64,000 nt of DNA from Simplicispira sedimenti (GCF_022760965.1 NZ_JAKVIJ010000012.1:62001-126000), one strand, 5' to 3'; positions 44,336-53,484 are shown, numbered from the stretch's first letter. The notes: a model not told the origin generated them from the letters alone. A program made the numbers and translations.

Positions 44336-45271
44336 ATGTCGAATCCACCACTCACGGGTGATGCCAGGCTGGCGCAGTTGGCGCGATCCAAAGTCGCGCG
44401 CAAGCGCAAGGACCGCTTCGTCGAGAGCATTCTTTTGCTTGCGGCCTGTGTGTCGGTCTTCACCACCCTGGCCATCGTCTATATCCTGATCAAGGAGTCG
44501 TTGGTGTTCTTCTCGCAGGTGCCACTGTGGGATTTCCTCACGGACACGCAGTGGACACCATTGTTCGATGACGCGCATTTCGGCATCTCGGTGCTGTTGG
44601 CTGGCACCCTTTCCAGCTCATTCGTGGCGCTGCTGATCGCAGTGCCGTTGGGCACGATCATCGCGATCTATCTGTCGGAGTTTGCCGGGCACAAGACGCG
44701 TGAAGTGCTCAAACCCATGCTGGAATTGCTGTCGGGCATTCCGACCATCATCTACGGCTTCTTTGCGCTGCTGGTGGTCACACCCTTGCTGCAAAAGCTC
44801 ATGCCAGAGCTGCCCACGTTCAATATCCTCTCCGCCGGATTGGTGATGGGCATCATGATCATTCCGTACGTGTCTTCGCTGTCGGAAGACGCCATGCGGG
44901 CCGTTCCCATGAGCCTGCGCGAAGGCGCCTACGCCCTGGGTTCCACGCGCTTTCAGACTGCCACGCGGGTGGTGGTGCCTGCGGCGCTGTCGGGGATTGC
45001 ATCGGCCTACATCCTGGGTATTTCGCGTGCTGTGGGCGAGACCATGATTCTTGCGGTGGCCGCCGGCATGCAGCCCAACCTGACACTCAACCCCATGGAG
45101 TCTGCCGCCACGATCACCTCGTTCATCGTGCAGGTGGCCCTTGGTGACCTGCCGCACGGCAGCGTCGGTTACCAGACCATTTTTGCTGCAGGCCTCACGC
45201 TGATGCTGCTGACCCTGTCTTTCAACCTGCTCGGCTACTGGCTGCGCCGCAAGTTCCGTGAGGCCTATTGA
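44336..45271 (+). CDS. pstC: Phosphate ABC transporter permease PstC
   Basis: PstC is one of the two inner-membrane channel subunits. It has six membrane helices, the first at about residues 28-52 (ESILLLAACVSVFTTLAIVY). The ABC-permease EAA-type loop is MSLREGAYALGSTRFQTATR followed by VVVPAALSGI. The length is 311 residues from the ATG at 44336, which has CGGA upstream; an ATG at 44303 would add 11 residues. It ends in TGATG shared with the pstA start, so translation is coupled. Confidence 0.94.
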   Translation: MSNPPLTGDARLAQLARSKVARKRKDRFVESILLLAACVSVFTTLAIVYILIKESLVFFSQVPLWDFLTDTQWTPLFDDAHFGISVLLAGTLSSSFVALLIAVPLGTIIAIYLSEFAGHKTREVLKPMLELLSGIPTIIYGFFALLVVTPLLQKLMPELPTFNILSAGLVMGIMIIPYVSSLSEDAMRAVPMSLREGAYALGSTRFQTATRVVVPAALSGIASAYILGISRAVGETMILAVAAGMQPNLTLNPMESAATITSFIVQVALGDLPHGSVGYQTIFAAGLTLMLLTLSFNLLGYWLRRKFREAY

Positions 45272-46194
45272 TGAACTCTCCAACCGTTTCCAAAGAGCGG
45301 CTGCGCTCCATCATTCGTTCGCACAAGCGCTGGGACATTGTTTTCGGCATCGTTGGCCTCATGGCCATGTCGGTCGGCATTCTCACGCTCGTAGCGCTGT
45401 TCGCGCAGATGGTGATCGACGGCTTCCCGCGTCTCACGGCCGAGTTCTTCACCAACTTCCCCTCGCGCCGCGCCGGCCAGGCGGGCATCGTGTCTGCATG
45501 GGTCGGCTCCTTGCTGGTGATGTTGGTGACGGCCCTGTTCGCCATTCCGGTGGGTATTGCCAGCGCCATCTACCTGGAAGAGTACGCGCGCAAGAACTGG
45601 TTTACCGATGTGATTGAAATCAACATCACCAACCTGGCAGGTGTCCCGTCCATTGTGTACGGTTTGCTCGCCTTGGGATTGTTTGTGTACACCTTTGGTT
45701 TTGGCCAAAGCATTCTGTCAGCCGGCCTGACCCTTGCCTTGCTCATCCTGCCGATTGTGATTGTGGCAACACGCGAGGCCTTGCGCGCCATTCCGCAGAC
45801 CGTGCGTGAAGCTGCCTACGCCTGTGGCGCCACCAAATGGCAGGTGTGCAGCGACCACCTCATTCCGTACGGCATGCCCGGCATTCTGACGGGGGTGATC
45901 ATCGGCCTGTCCCGCGCCATTGGCGAGACTGCGCCCATCATCACGATTGGCGCGCTGACCTTCATTGCTTTCCTGCCACCCGCACCCTTCGTTGAGGGGG
46001 CCGGCATGTTCGACTGGCTGATGTCTCCGTTCACTGTGATGCCGATCCAGATTTTCAACTGGACCTCCCGCCCCGACCCGGCTTTCCACGCGAATGCGGC
46101 CGCTGCCAGCCTGGTGCTGGTGGTGCTGACGCTGAGCATGAACGCCACCGCCATCTGGTTGCGCTATCGCCTGCGCAAAAACCTCAAGTGGTAA
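45271..46194 (+). CDS. pstA: Phosphate ABC transporter permease PstA
   Basis: The second channel subunit, forming a heterodimer with PstC. It has six helices (first at about 20-45, IVFGIVGLMAMSVGILTLVA) and the coupling loop PQTVREAAYACGATKWQVCS. Its length of 307 residues is slightly above the ~295 of E. coli. The ATG overlaps the pstC stop by one base. The internal PSIVYGLLALGLFVYTFGFG segment matches PstA proteins. pstB follows 33 bases downstream. Confidence 0.95.
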   Translation: MNSPTVSKERLRSIIRSHKRWDIVFGIVGLMAMSVGILTLVALFAQMVIDGFPRLTAEFFTNFPSRRAGQAGIVSAWVGSLLVMLVTALFAIPVGIASAIYLEEYARKNWFTDVIEINITNLAGVPSIVYGLLALGLFVYTFGFGQSILSAGLTLALLILPIVIVATREALRAIPQTVREAAYACGATKWQVCSDHLIPYGMPGILTGVIIGLSRAIGETAPIITIGALTFIAFLPPAPFVEGAGMFDWLMSPFTVMPIQIFNWTSRPDPAFHANAAAASLVLVVLTLSMNATAIWLRYRLRKNLKW

Positions 46195-46227
46195 TCAACG
46201 CAACCCTGTCTGGAACCTTCTACGATC

Positions 46228-47022
46228 ATGGCAACCCCTGCTTCCACCACGGCCGTCGCACCCAAGCTCAAGGCCCAGTCCAAGAACCTGGACTTTTTCT
46301 ACGGTGACTTCAAGGCCCTCAAGTCCATCAGCATGCCGATCTATGAAAACAAGGTCACGGCCTTGATCGGCCCCAGCGGCTGCGGCAAGTCCACGTTTCT
46401 GCGCTGCTTCAACCGCATGCACGACCTGTACCCTGGGCATCGCTATGGCGGCTCCATCGAACTGCTGCCCGACCAGATCGACCTGCTGCACCACCATGTG
46501 GACCCCATCGAAGTGCGCATGCGCCTGTCCATGGTGTTCCAGAAGCCCAATCCGTTCCCCAAGTCGATCTTCGAGAACGTGGCCTACGGCCTGCGGGTGC
46601 GCGGCGAAAGGTCCAAGACCTACATCGAGGACAAGGTGGAGGCTGCGCTCAAAGGCGCTGCGATCTGGAATGAAGTGAAAGATCGCCTGGACGAAGTGGC
46701 CGTCAACCTCTCGGGGGGGCAGCAGCAGCGTTTGTGCATTGCGCGCTCGCTGGCCACGGATCCGGAGATCATCCTGTTCGACGAACCCACCTCGGCGCTG
46801 GACCCGATTGCCACGGGCGCCATCGAGGAGCTGATCGCCGAAATCAAGCACAAGGTGACCATCCTGATCGTCACGCACAACATGCAGCAGGCTGCGCGCT
46901 GCAGTGACTACACGGCTTACATGTACCTGGGCGAGCTGATGGAATTTGGCGAGACCGAAGAAATCTTCTTCAAGCCCAAGCGCAAGGAAACCGAAGACTA
47001 CATTACCGGCCGTTTCGGCTGA
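46228..47022 (+). CDS. pstB: Phosphate ABC transporter ATP-binding protein PstB
   Basis: PstB hydrolyses ATP to drive phosphate import. The Walker A motif is GPSGCGKSTFLRCFNR, the signature LSGGQQQRLCIARSLA, Walker B ILFDEPTSALDPIATG and the switch His in LIVTHNMQQAARCSDY. The N-terminus SKNLDFFYGDFKALKSISM and the MVFQKPNPFPKSIFENVAYG Q-loop are specific to PstB. The length of 264 residues is normal. A GAGGAGGA Shine-Dalgarno for phoU starts at its stop codon. Confidence 0.97.
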   Translation: MATPASTTAVAPKLKAQSKNLDFFYGDFKALKSISMPIYENKVTALIGPSGCGKSTFLRCFNRMHDLYPGHRYGGSIELLPDQIDLLHHHVDPIEVRMRLSMVFQKPNPFPKSIFENVAYGLRVRGERSKTYIEDKVEAALKGAAIWNEVKDRLDEVAVNLSGGQQQRLCIARSLATDPEIILFDEPTSALDPIATGAIEELIAEIKHKVTILIVTHNMQQAARCSDYTAYMYLGELMEFGETEEIFFKPKRKETEDYITGRFG

Positions 47023-47032
47023 GGAGGACACT

Positions 47033-47734
47033 GTGCCCGAAAAGCATCTTTCTTCGCAGTTCGACAGCGAACTCAACGGCGTTTCCACCCGTGTGATGGA
47101 AATGGGGGGGCTGGTCGAGTCCCAGATCCGCCACGCCATCTATGCACTGTCCCAGTTCAGTCTGGAATCGGTGGACCAGGTGCTGGCCATCGAGGAGCGC
47201 GTGAACGCCATGGAGGTCGAGATTGACCACGACCTCTCCACCATCATCGCCAGGCGCCAGCCCACGGCGCGCGATCTGCGCCTGTTGCTGGCGTTCTCCA
47301 AGGCGACGGCCAATCTGGAGCGCATGGGCGACGAGGCGAGCAAGATGGCGCGCATGGTGCGCTCCATCATCGAGGGCGGAGCGCCCCGGTCGCTGCCCAC
47401 GGGCGATCTGCGTCTTGCGGCGGACCTGGCATCGGGGCAATTGCGCAAGGCACTTGACGCCTTTGCTCGCCTGGACGTCAAGATGGCCGTGGCCATCCTG
47501 AAGGAGGATGATCTGATCGACCAGGAGTTCGGCGGATTCGTGCGCAAGCTCATCACCTACATGATGGAAGACGCGCGCACCATTTCGCCCAGCCTGGATC
47601 TGTTGTTCCTGGCCAAGGCCATTGAGCGCATTGGCGATCACTCCAAGAACATCGCTGAACTGATCATTTACCTCGTCAAGGGTATGGATGTGCGTCACAC
47701 TTCCCTGGGCGATATCGAATCGGCCGTGCTGTAA
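47033..47734 (+). CDS. phoU: Phosphate signalling complex protein PhoU
   Basis: PhoU couples the Pst transporter to the PhoR kinase and keeps the regulon off when phosphate is plentiful. It is made of two similar three-helix bundles with metal-binding Glu/Asp motifs (VDQVLAIEERVNAMEVEID and LVKG... preceded by AKAIERIGDHSKNIAELIIY). The length of 233 residues is normal. The start is GTG at 47033 behind GAGGAGGA. The position after pstB and before phoB is standard. Confidence 0.95.
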   Translation: MPEKHLSSQFDSELNGVSTRVMEMGGLVESQIRHAIYALSQFSLESVDQVLAIEERVNAMEVEIDHDLSTIIARRQPTARDLRLLLAFSKATANLERMGDEASKMARMVRSIIEGGAPRSLPTGDLRLAADLASGQLRKALDAFARLDVKMAVAILKEDDLIDQEFGGFVRKLITYMMEDARTISPSLDLLFLAKAIERIGDHSKNIAELIIYLVKGMDVRHTSLGDIESAVL

Positions 47735-47752
47735 ACGGGTCTGCGCGACACC

Positions 47753-48460
47753 ATGAGAAAACTACCCCGAGTCCTGATCGTCGAGGATGAGCCGGCCATT
47801 GCCGAGCTGATTGCCGTCAACCTGCGCCACAACGGATTCCAGCCTTTCTGGGCCGAGGACGGTGACAGCGCCCAGCGCGAGCTGGATGCGGTGTTGCCCG
47901 ATGTGATTCTTCTGGACTGGATGCTGCCCGGCCAAAGCGGGTTGGCGCTGGCACGCAAATGGCGCGCCGACAGCCGCACCAAGCCTGTGCCCATCCTCAT
48001 GCTCACGGCGCGCGGTGATGAACCCGACAAGATCGCCGGGCTCGATGCCGGGGCCGATGACTACATCACCAAGCCCTTCTCGACCCAGGAACTGCTGGCG
48101 CGCATCCGCGCCGTGCTGCGCCGCCGGGCCCCCGAGCAGGTGACCGACAGCGTGAGCATTGGCGAGCTGGTGCTTGATGCTGCCACCTACCGCGTGTCCT
48201 TCCAGGGGCAGTTGCTCAAGGTGGGGCCGACCGAGTTCAAGCTCTTGCACTACCTCATGAAGCATCCCGAGCGCGTGCACAGCCGCGCGCAACTGCTCGA
48301 CAAGGTGTGGGGTGACCATGTGTTCATCGAAGAGCGCACCGTCGATGTGCACGTCAAGCGCTTGCGCGAGGCGCTGGGCGCTGCGGGTACCATGATCGAG
48401 ACGGTGCGTGGAGCGGGGTATCGGCTCACCGCCCAACCGCAGGTGCCCATGCGCGCTTGA
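47753..48460 (+). CDS. phoB: Phosphate regulon response regulator PhoB
   Basis: PhoB is the DNA-binding response regulator that binds the Pho boxes noted upstream of ppk, pstS and others. The receiver domain has the acidic triad (E11, D12) and the phosphoacceptor Asp at residue 55 in VILLDWMLPGQSG, plus the Thr of LMLTARG and Lys of YITKPFS. The OmpR-type winged helix follows (about 130-230), with LKVGPTEFKLLHYLMKHPER and ERTVDVHVKRLREAL. The length of 235 residues is typical. phoR lies 132 bases downstream. Confidence 0.96.
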   Translation: MRKLPRVLIVEDEPAIAELIAVNLRHNGFQPFWAEDGDSAQRELDAVLPDVILLDWMLPGQSGLALARKWRADSRTKPVPILMLTARGDEPDKIAGLDAGADDYITKPFSTQELLARIRAVLRRRAPEQVTDSVSIGELVLDAATYRVSFQGQLLKVGPTEFKLLHYLMKHPERVHSRAQLLDKVWGDHVFIEERTVDVHVKRLREALGAAGTMIETVRGAGYRLTAQPQVPMRA

Positions 48461-48592
48461 GGCGTATGCCCGGCGGTGCTTGTGCTCAGTCGCCGATGGC
48501 GCTCGGCGCGGGCATGCCCCGGACTCACGACGCCACGTCAATGGACAACGAACGGCTGCGCCATCTGGCGCAGTTTCTAAGGTGCTGCGCGC

Positions 48593-49918
48593 ATGGTTCT
48601 GCGTTTTCTGATCTTTCTCTTCTGGCAATTGCTGGGGGGCGCCATCGGCTGGTGGCAGGGTTCTGCCTGGGGCGCTGCGCTGGGCGCCGCTGTGGCCGCC
48701 TGGGTGTGGTTTGTGCTGGACATGTGGCGTGGCGGGCGCATGTTGCGCTGGCTGCGCCAGGGGGATGTGCAGCGAGGTCTCGAGCTCTACGGACTGTGGG
48801 GCGAGGCCGTGGAACGTGTGCGCCGTCTGGTGCGCCAGCAGCAGGATCTGGTGCGGGAGAGCGACAAGCGCCTGCAGGACATACTGGGCGCCTTGCAGGC
48901 TTCACCCAATGGGGTGGTGCTGCTGGATGAGGAAGGGCGCATCGAATGGTGCAACGACACGGCGGCGGAGCATTTCGGCTTTGATCCGCAGCGCGATGCC
49001 CTGCAATCCATCCGTAACCTGGTGCGCGATCCGGAGTTCAATGCTTACCTGGCCGAGCATGACTATGCCCGTGACGTGGTGCTGGAAGGGCGCAGCAGCA
49101 CGCCTTCGCGGCCGGTGCGCGTCTCCGTGCATGTGCACACCTATGGCGAGGGCCGTGCCTTGCTGCTGTCGCGCGATGTCACGGCGCTGGAGCAGGCCGA
49201 GGCCATGCGGCGCGACTTCGTCGCCAACGTGTCGCACGAAATCCGCACCCCACTGACCGTGCTGACCGGGTTTGTCGAGACCTTGCAGACGCTGGACCTC
49301 GAAGCCCCCGACCGCGCGCGCTACCTTGCCATGATGGCGCAGCAGGCGGCGCGCATGCAAAGCGTGGTGCAGGATTTGCTGACGCTGTCGCGCCTGGAGG
49401 GCAGCCCTTTGCCGGGCATGGCGGAGTGGACGCCGGTTTCCAGCCTGTTGCAGCGCTGCGAGGAGGAGAGCAGGGCGCTGTCGGCCCTGCTCACGCAGAA
49501 CCAGGCCCAGGGCCATGTGCTGGAGTTTGATACCGGTGCCGCCCAGTGGCAGGACATCGCAGGCAGTCCAGCCGAACTGCAAAGCGCTTTGTCCAACCTC
49601 ATCAGCAACGCGGTGCGTTACACCCCAGGCGGCGGGCGCATTGTGGTGCGTTGGGAGCGAGCCGCCGATGGTGGCGCTGTGTTCTCTGTGCAGGACACGG
49701 GCCCGGGCATTGCCCCCGAACACATTCCCCGACTGACCGAGCGCTTCTACCGCGTGGATCGCAGCCGCTCACGTGAAACGGGAGGCACCGGCCTGGGCCT
49801 GGCCATCGTCAAGCATGTGCTGCAGCGCCACGGCGCGAGCCTGGACATCCGCAGCACCCTGGGCAAGGGCTCCACCTTCAGCGTGCACCTTCCTCCGGCA
49901 CGCTTGCGCTCGAGCTGA
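48593..49918 (+). CDS. phoR: Phosphate regulon sensor histidine kinase PhoR
   Basis: PhoR phosphorylates PhoB when phosphate is low. Two closely spaced membrane segments at residues ~4-45 are followed by a linker, a PAS domain (LQASPNGVVLLDEEGRIEWC), the dimerisation helix with the phosphorylated His at 215 in FVANVSHEIRTPLTVL, and the ATPase domain with NLISNAVRYTPGGG (N box), DTGPGIAPEHIPRLTERFYR (G1/F) and GGTGLGLAIVKHVLQRHGA (G2). The length of 441 residues is normal. Its last 41 bases overlap the 3' end of the convergent MATE gene. Confidence 0.95.
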   Translation: MVLRFLIFLFWQLLGGAIGWWQGSAWGAALGAAVAAWVWFVLDMWRGGRMLRWLRQGDVQRGLELYGLWGEAVERVRRLVRQQQDLVRESDKRLQDILGALQASPNGVVLLDEEGRIEWCNDTAAEHFGFDPQRDALQSIRNLVRDPEFNAYLAEHDYARDVVLEGRSSTPSRPVRVSVHVHTYGEGRALLLSRDVTALEQAEAMRRDFVANVSHEIRTPLTVLTGFVETLQTLDLEAPDRARYLAMMAQQAARMQSVVQDLLTLSRLEGSPLPGMAEWTPVSSLLQRCEEESRALSALLTQNQAQGHVLEFDTGAAQWQDIAGSPAELQSALSNLISNAVRYTPGGGRIVVRWERAADGGAVFSVQDTGPGIAPEHIPRLTERFYRVDRSRSRETGGTGLGLAIVKHVLQRHGASLDIRSTLGKGSTFSVHLPPARLRSS

Positions 49919-51266
49919 GCAACGCCCGGCGCAGCATGGCTGCGAAGACCACTGCGGTGACCACCAAAGCGGCGGCGCTGGCGGCCCAGAAGGGGACGGG
50001 GGACGCCAGTGAGGCAACGGGCCCAAACCCATGGTAAGCCCACAGGTAGCCGCCACCCAGGCCCACGCCCCACAGCATCACGCCATACACCACCAGAGGT
50101 GCCAGCGTGATGCGAAAGCAGCGCAGCAAAAAGATGCACAGGGTCTGCACCGCATCTGCCAGGTGGTACAGCGCTACCCAGCCCAGCAGGCCCGCGGCAG
50201 CCATCACCACTTGGGCATCGTTGGAATAGACCGATGCAATCCAGTGATTTGCTATAAAAACAATAGCTGCTAGCGCAATACAGATAAGCGCTAGAAGCCT
50301 AAAACCTATATAAACAGCCTGTTGTGCATGGGCCGCTTGTCCTGCACCGCGCCAGTAGCTCACGCGGGCACTGGTGGCAATGGCCAGCGAAAGCGGCACC
50401 ATGTACAACACGGCGGCCATGTTGGCGGCAATCTGGTGTGCGGCCGAGGCCAGCGTGCCCTGGCGCGCAATGAACAAGGCCATCAGCGTGAACGAGGTCA
50501 CTTCCACGGTGACGGCCAGCGCCGAAGGAATCCCCAGCCGTGCAAAGGCGGCCAGTTGCGCACGGTTGGGTGGTTCCATGCGCTGCCACACCTGCAAAGG
50601 GGCGTACATCGCTTGCGTGCGCAGCAGCCACAGGGCCACGGCCAGCATGCCGCAGTTCACCACCAGGGTGGCCCAGCCGCAGCCGACGACCCCCATCGCG
50701 GGCATGCCCGCACCGCCAAACGTCCACCAGATGGACAGCGGAATCTTGACCAGCAGTGAAACCACCTGCAGCCAGGTGACCCACTGCGGGTGCCCCAGGG
50801 CCTGGTTGAGCGTGCTGAACACGCGGAACAGCAGGGCGGGAGGCAGCGCCAGGGCCAGCACGGCCAGGTACTGCTCCACACTGGGGCGAAGGGCCTCGGG
50901 CACCTGGGTCCAGGCCAATACCGGGTCCGGGTGCAACAGCACGGCCATGCCGGGCACGCAGGCCAGGGCGCAGAGGTACAGCGACTGGCGCAGCGAGCCG
51001 CCAATGGCCTGCGGCTTGCGCGCGCCGCGCAGTTCCGCCCAGATGGGCAGCAGCGCGCTCAGCATGCCCAGCAGGGGAACGTACACGCTGATGTAGAGGG
51101 CCGAGCCGATGGCCAGCGCAGCCAGCGACTCTTGTGCATGGCGGCCTGCGACGATGGTGTCCGTCACACCAAAGGCCATGACCGCCAGTTGGCCGACGAG
51201 CACCGTGCCCGCGTGGCGCGCGATCAAGGAGCGGTCTGACAGGCTCGACTCAGTCTTGTGGGACAT
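49878..51266 (-). CDS. MATE family efflux transporter
   Basis: A NorM-type multidrug and toxin extrusion antiporter with about twelve membrane helices over 462 residues in two homologous halves. The first half begins LVGQLAVMAFGVTDTIVAGR and ends near 230; the second contains TVEVTSFTLMALFIARQGTL. The dispersed repeat copy G encodes LALICIALAAIVFIANHWIA, helix 10 or 11. The C-terminus reads into the end of phoR on the other strand, so one of the two tails must be dispensable. The start overlaps the upstream glycosyltransferase gene by 17 bases, so the two are co-transcribed. The substrate is unknown. Confidence 0.9.
   Translation of the reverse strand: MSHKTESSLSDRSLIARHAGTVLVGQLAVMAFGVTDTIVAGRHAQESLAALAIGSALYISVYVPLLGMLSALLPIWAELRGARKPQAIGGSLRQSLYLCALACVPGMAVLLHPDPVLAWTQVPEALRPSVEQYLAVLALALPPALLFRVFSTLNQALGHPQWVTWLQVVSLLVKIPLSIWWTFGGAGMPAMGVVGCGWATLVVNCGMLAVALWLLRTQAMYAPLQVWQRMEPPNRAQLAAFARLGIPSALAVTVEVTSFTLMALFIARQGTLASAAHQIAANMAAVLYMVPLSLAIATSARVSYWRGAGQAAHAQQAVYIGFRLLALICIALAAIVFIANHWIASVYSNDAQVVMAAAGLLGWVALYHLADAVQTLCIFLLRCFRITLAPLVVYGVMLWGVGLGGGYLWAYHGFGPVASLASPVPFWAASAAALVVTAVVFAAMLRRALLSSSASVPEEGAR
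50251..50304 (-). repeat. Dispersed palindromic repeat, copy G (inside the MATE gene)
   Basis: Read on the + strand it is GCTATAAAAACAATAGCTGC, TAGCGCAATACAGATAAGCG, CTAGAAGCCTAAAA. TAGCGC and GCGCTA pair. In the MATE gene (- strand) its tail is read GCT ATT GTT TTT ATA GCA (AIVFIA), the same frame as in the other sense-oriented copies. It is one of the least diverged copies. Confidence 0.75.
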
Positions 51267-52968
51267 GGCGGCGGTAGAGCTCCAGCACATCGCCGCGTTC
51301 GCGCGGTCGGTCCACACGGTGTAGCAGGGTCCAACCCGTCAGATCAGGCAAGGGCATGGGTTTGCGCGCGTTGGCACTGCTGGCATACGGCGCATGTACC
51401 AGCCAATCGCAGCGGGGGGTATCGTCCAGCGGCACCAGTCGCAACTGTCCATGGAACTGCAGTGCGGCCATCTGGGTGCGGTCCAGCCCATACATGTGCA
51501 TGCAGGTGGGCTGGCCTGCGAGCCGTGCCAGTGTGCGCATCTGGGGCACGTCACTGCGCACGTAGTCGAGCATGGGCAGCCACAGCGTTGTCAGCAACAA
51601 CCAGCACAGGGTGGTACCTGCAGCGGGCAGTACCAGGCTTTTCCAGATGGCACTGCGGTGGCGGCCGGCACGCCACCACACCAGGGCGCACCAGGCCAGG
51701 GTGGCAGCCAGGGCCACCGCAAAGGCAATCGCCGAAAACTGTGGCTCAAAGCCCCGTGCCAGTTTGGCGACGTTGGCGGCAGGTTTGGCAGGGACGCCTG
51801 TCTGCGTGGACACCCAGATTACCCAGATCGCAATGACCGAGGCGCTGAAGAACAGCAGGGTGAACCAGTCGATCAAGGCCGACATGCTGCGCCGCAGTGT
51901 GGGCAGGGCAAAGGCTGCCAGTGCCGCCAGGGCCGGCAGGCTCAGCAGCAGGGCACGGTCCGAGGGCAGGGTACCCACGGCGCAGCCCAGCGTAACCAGC
52001 ACAAACCACAGTGGCAGCAGCAGGTGCAGGTGCGGGCGGCGATGCAGGATCTGCCTGCGCCAGCGCCACAGCGTCCACAGTGCCAGCGGCCATGCGGGCC
52101 AGGCAAACCAGACCAGCAGGCGAGCCAGGTCCAGCCAGTCCTTGCCCAACTCCTGCGGCCAGGCCAACTTCCAGCGCCAGGCGTCCAGCCACCAGGTCAG
52201 TGCGGCGGCAATCAGCGCCGAAGCAAGGGCCAGAACACTCCATTGCACGGCATGTCTTCTCTCCGACGGCTCGGCATGGGTATCGCTCAGGTACAGGGCT
52301 GCGGCGCCCAGGGCATAGAGCAAGGCCAGTGTGGGTGCACCGCTCAGCACCAGCCCCACCATGCCTGCGGCCAGTGCCGTGGCTGCCAGCGTCTTGGACT
52401 GTGGCCCAGTGGCCAGGCCATAAAACACCAGTGTCGTGCAGCACAGTTGCACGAGGTAGGACGTGGTTTCGTGTGTGGGCTGTGCCAAGCCCAGGCAGGC
52501 CAGCAAGGCCAGCAGCCCGCCGTCGGCCATGGCACGGGCGTAGTCTGCCGGCTGGGCCTCGCCGCCAAAGGCAAAGGCCACGGGCTGCGCGCCCGGACTG
52601 CGCGCCAGCGCGTAGATGCCGTACCAGGTGGCCAGCAGGGTCAGCGCCACCAGCAAGACGAAGGGGATGCGCGCTGCGAGTTCCGGTGCAGCCCAGGGAG
52701 TGGTCAGTTGGATGGCCCAGGCACCCAGCCAATAGGGCAGCAGGCCGTCCGTCTCAGGCGCCAAACCGCCCAGCAGTGGGGCCATCCAGGGGGTGTGGCC
52801 ACCGGCCAGTTCCTGCATGTAGCCCAGTGCCGCCATGTCGGCGCCGCGCCAGGGATTGCGCCCTACAAAGCCGGGCAGGATGTAGGCAGCGCACAGCAGG
52901 AACAAGGCCCAACGGGGCAGCCGCCGCACGGCGCTTTGAGGAACGATGGCGGGACTGGGTTGGTTCAC
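51250..52968 (-). CDS. ArnT-like (GT39/PMT-type) membrane glycosyltransferase
   Basis: A 572-residue inner-membrane protein with about 10-12 helices and a soluble periplasmic C-terminal part (~490-572). The N-terminus ALFLLCAAYILPGFVGRNPW then RGADMAALGYMQELAGGHTP is like the first helix and loop of ArnT/PMT enzymes, where a catalytic acidic residue (Asp in RGADM) lies after the first helix. Such enzymes move a sugar from undecaprenyl phosphate to lipid A or another acceptor. The sugar and acceptor are unknown and no arn pathway gene is near. The start is GTG at 52968. The gene overlaps the MATE gene. Confidence 0.75.
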   Translation of the reverse strand: MNQPSPAIVPQSAVRRLPRWALFLLCAAYILPGFVGRNPWRGADMAALGYMQELAGGHTPWMAPLLGGLAPETDGLLPYWLGAWAIQLTTPWAAPELAARIPFVLLVALTLLATWYGIYALARSPGAQPVAFAFGGEAQPADYARAMADGGLLALLACLGLAQPTHETTSYLVQLCCTTLVFYGLATGPQSKTLAATALAAGMVGLVLSGAPTLALLYALGAAALYLSDTHAEPSERRHAVQWSVLALASALIAAALTWWLDAWRWKLAWPQELGKDWLDLARLLVWFAWPAWPLALWTLWRWRRQILHRRPHLHLLLPLWFVLVTLGCAVGTLPSDRALLLSLPALAALAAFALPTLRRSMSALIDWFTLLFFSASVIAIWVIWVSTQTGVPAKPAANVAKLARGFEPQFSAIAFAVALAATLAWCALVWWRAGRHRSAIWKSLVLPAAGTTLCWLLLTTLWLPMLDYVRSDVPQMRTLARLAGQPTCMHMYGLDRTQMAALQFHGQLRLVPLDDTPRCDWLVHAPYASSANARKPMPLPDLTGWTLLHRVDRPRERGDVLELYRRHVPQD

Positions 52969-53000
52969 GCGGCGGCTCGCTGAGGGTTCGTCGCAGGATA

Positions 53001-53166
53001 CTAGTGTCCTGAGTTGGAAATTCGTTTCATAAAAAGGCCGAGAATCGCCGCCATGCTGCGTTGCAAATCCGCGCGATAGCTACGGCTATCGCTGTGGTTT
53101 GCGCCTTGCCTGGCAACGATTTCGACATTTTTATATCTTCAACGAATCTCCAACTCAGGACACTAG
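53001..53166. mobile_element. 166-bp MITE-like palindromic element
   Basis: The two ends are 26-bp inverted repeats, CTAGTGTCCTGAGTTGGAAA (53001-53020) and its reverse at 53147-53166, with 25 of 26 bases matching. The similarity continues inward (ATAAAAA near both ends), and the centre has a perfect 8-bp stem GCGATAGC/GCTATCGC around TACG (53073-53092). There is no coding capacity. CTAG at both ends could be part of the repeat or a 4-bp target duplication. It lies between the rpmE terminator and the glycosyltransferase start. Confidence 0.7.
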
Positions 53167-53170
53167 GAAT

Positions 53171-53202
53171 GAAAAAGGCAGCACGGTCTCCCGGGCTGCC
53201 TT
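53171..53202 (-). terminator. Intrinsic terminator of rpmE
   Basis: On the - strand AAGGCAGC (53202-53195) pairs with GCTGCCTT (53182-53175), followed by TTTTTC. It is 28 bases after the rpmE stop. The MITE-like element begins just beyond it. Confidence 0.8.
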
Positions 53203-53229
53203 GGGGCGAAAACGGCGCAGGAAGCGAGA

Positions 53230-53484
53230 TTACTTGGCAGCCGTCTTGCCGAAGCGGTTGCGGAAACGCTCCACGCGGCCGCCCATGTTGTCCACCGACT
53301 TCTGGGTGCCGGTGTAGAAGGGGTGCGACTCGCTGGAAGTATCCAGCTTGAACAGGGGGTATTCCTTGCCCTCGAAGGTCTCGGTTTCCTTGGTGTTCAC
53401 GCAGGAACGCGTCACGAACTTGAAACCGTTGGACAGGTCCACGAAGAGCACTTCGCGGTAGTTGGGGTGAATGCCTTCTTTCAT
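53230..53484 (-). CDS. rpmE2: 50S ribosomal protein L31, type B (zinc-free)
   Basis: The 84-residue protein has the L31 core HPNYREVLFVDLSNGFKFVT then SHPFYTGTQKSVDNMGGRVE. It has only one Cys (RSCVNTKET) where zinc-binding L31 has a CxxC set, so it is the type B form that does not need zinc. If it is the only L31 gene this would simply be the standard form in this lineage; elsewhere type B replaces the zinc form when zinc is short. It lies between rho and its own terminator, a common position. Confidence 0.95.
   Translation of the reverse strand: MKEGIHPNYREVLFVDLSNGFKFVTRSCVNTKETETFEGKEYPLFKLDTSSESHPFYTGTQKSVDNMGGRVERFRNRFGKTAAK

Noticed and set aside
48461..48592. A possible small gene between phoB and phoR beginning MDNERLRHLAQFL.
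   Set aside because: It has no ribosome-binding site and no stop before phoR, and the frame runs on as a shadow of phoR.
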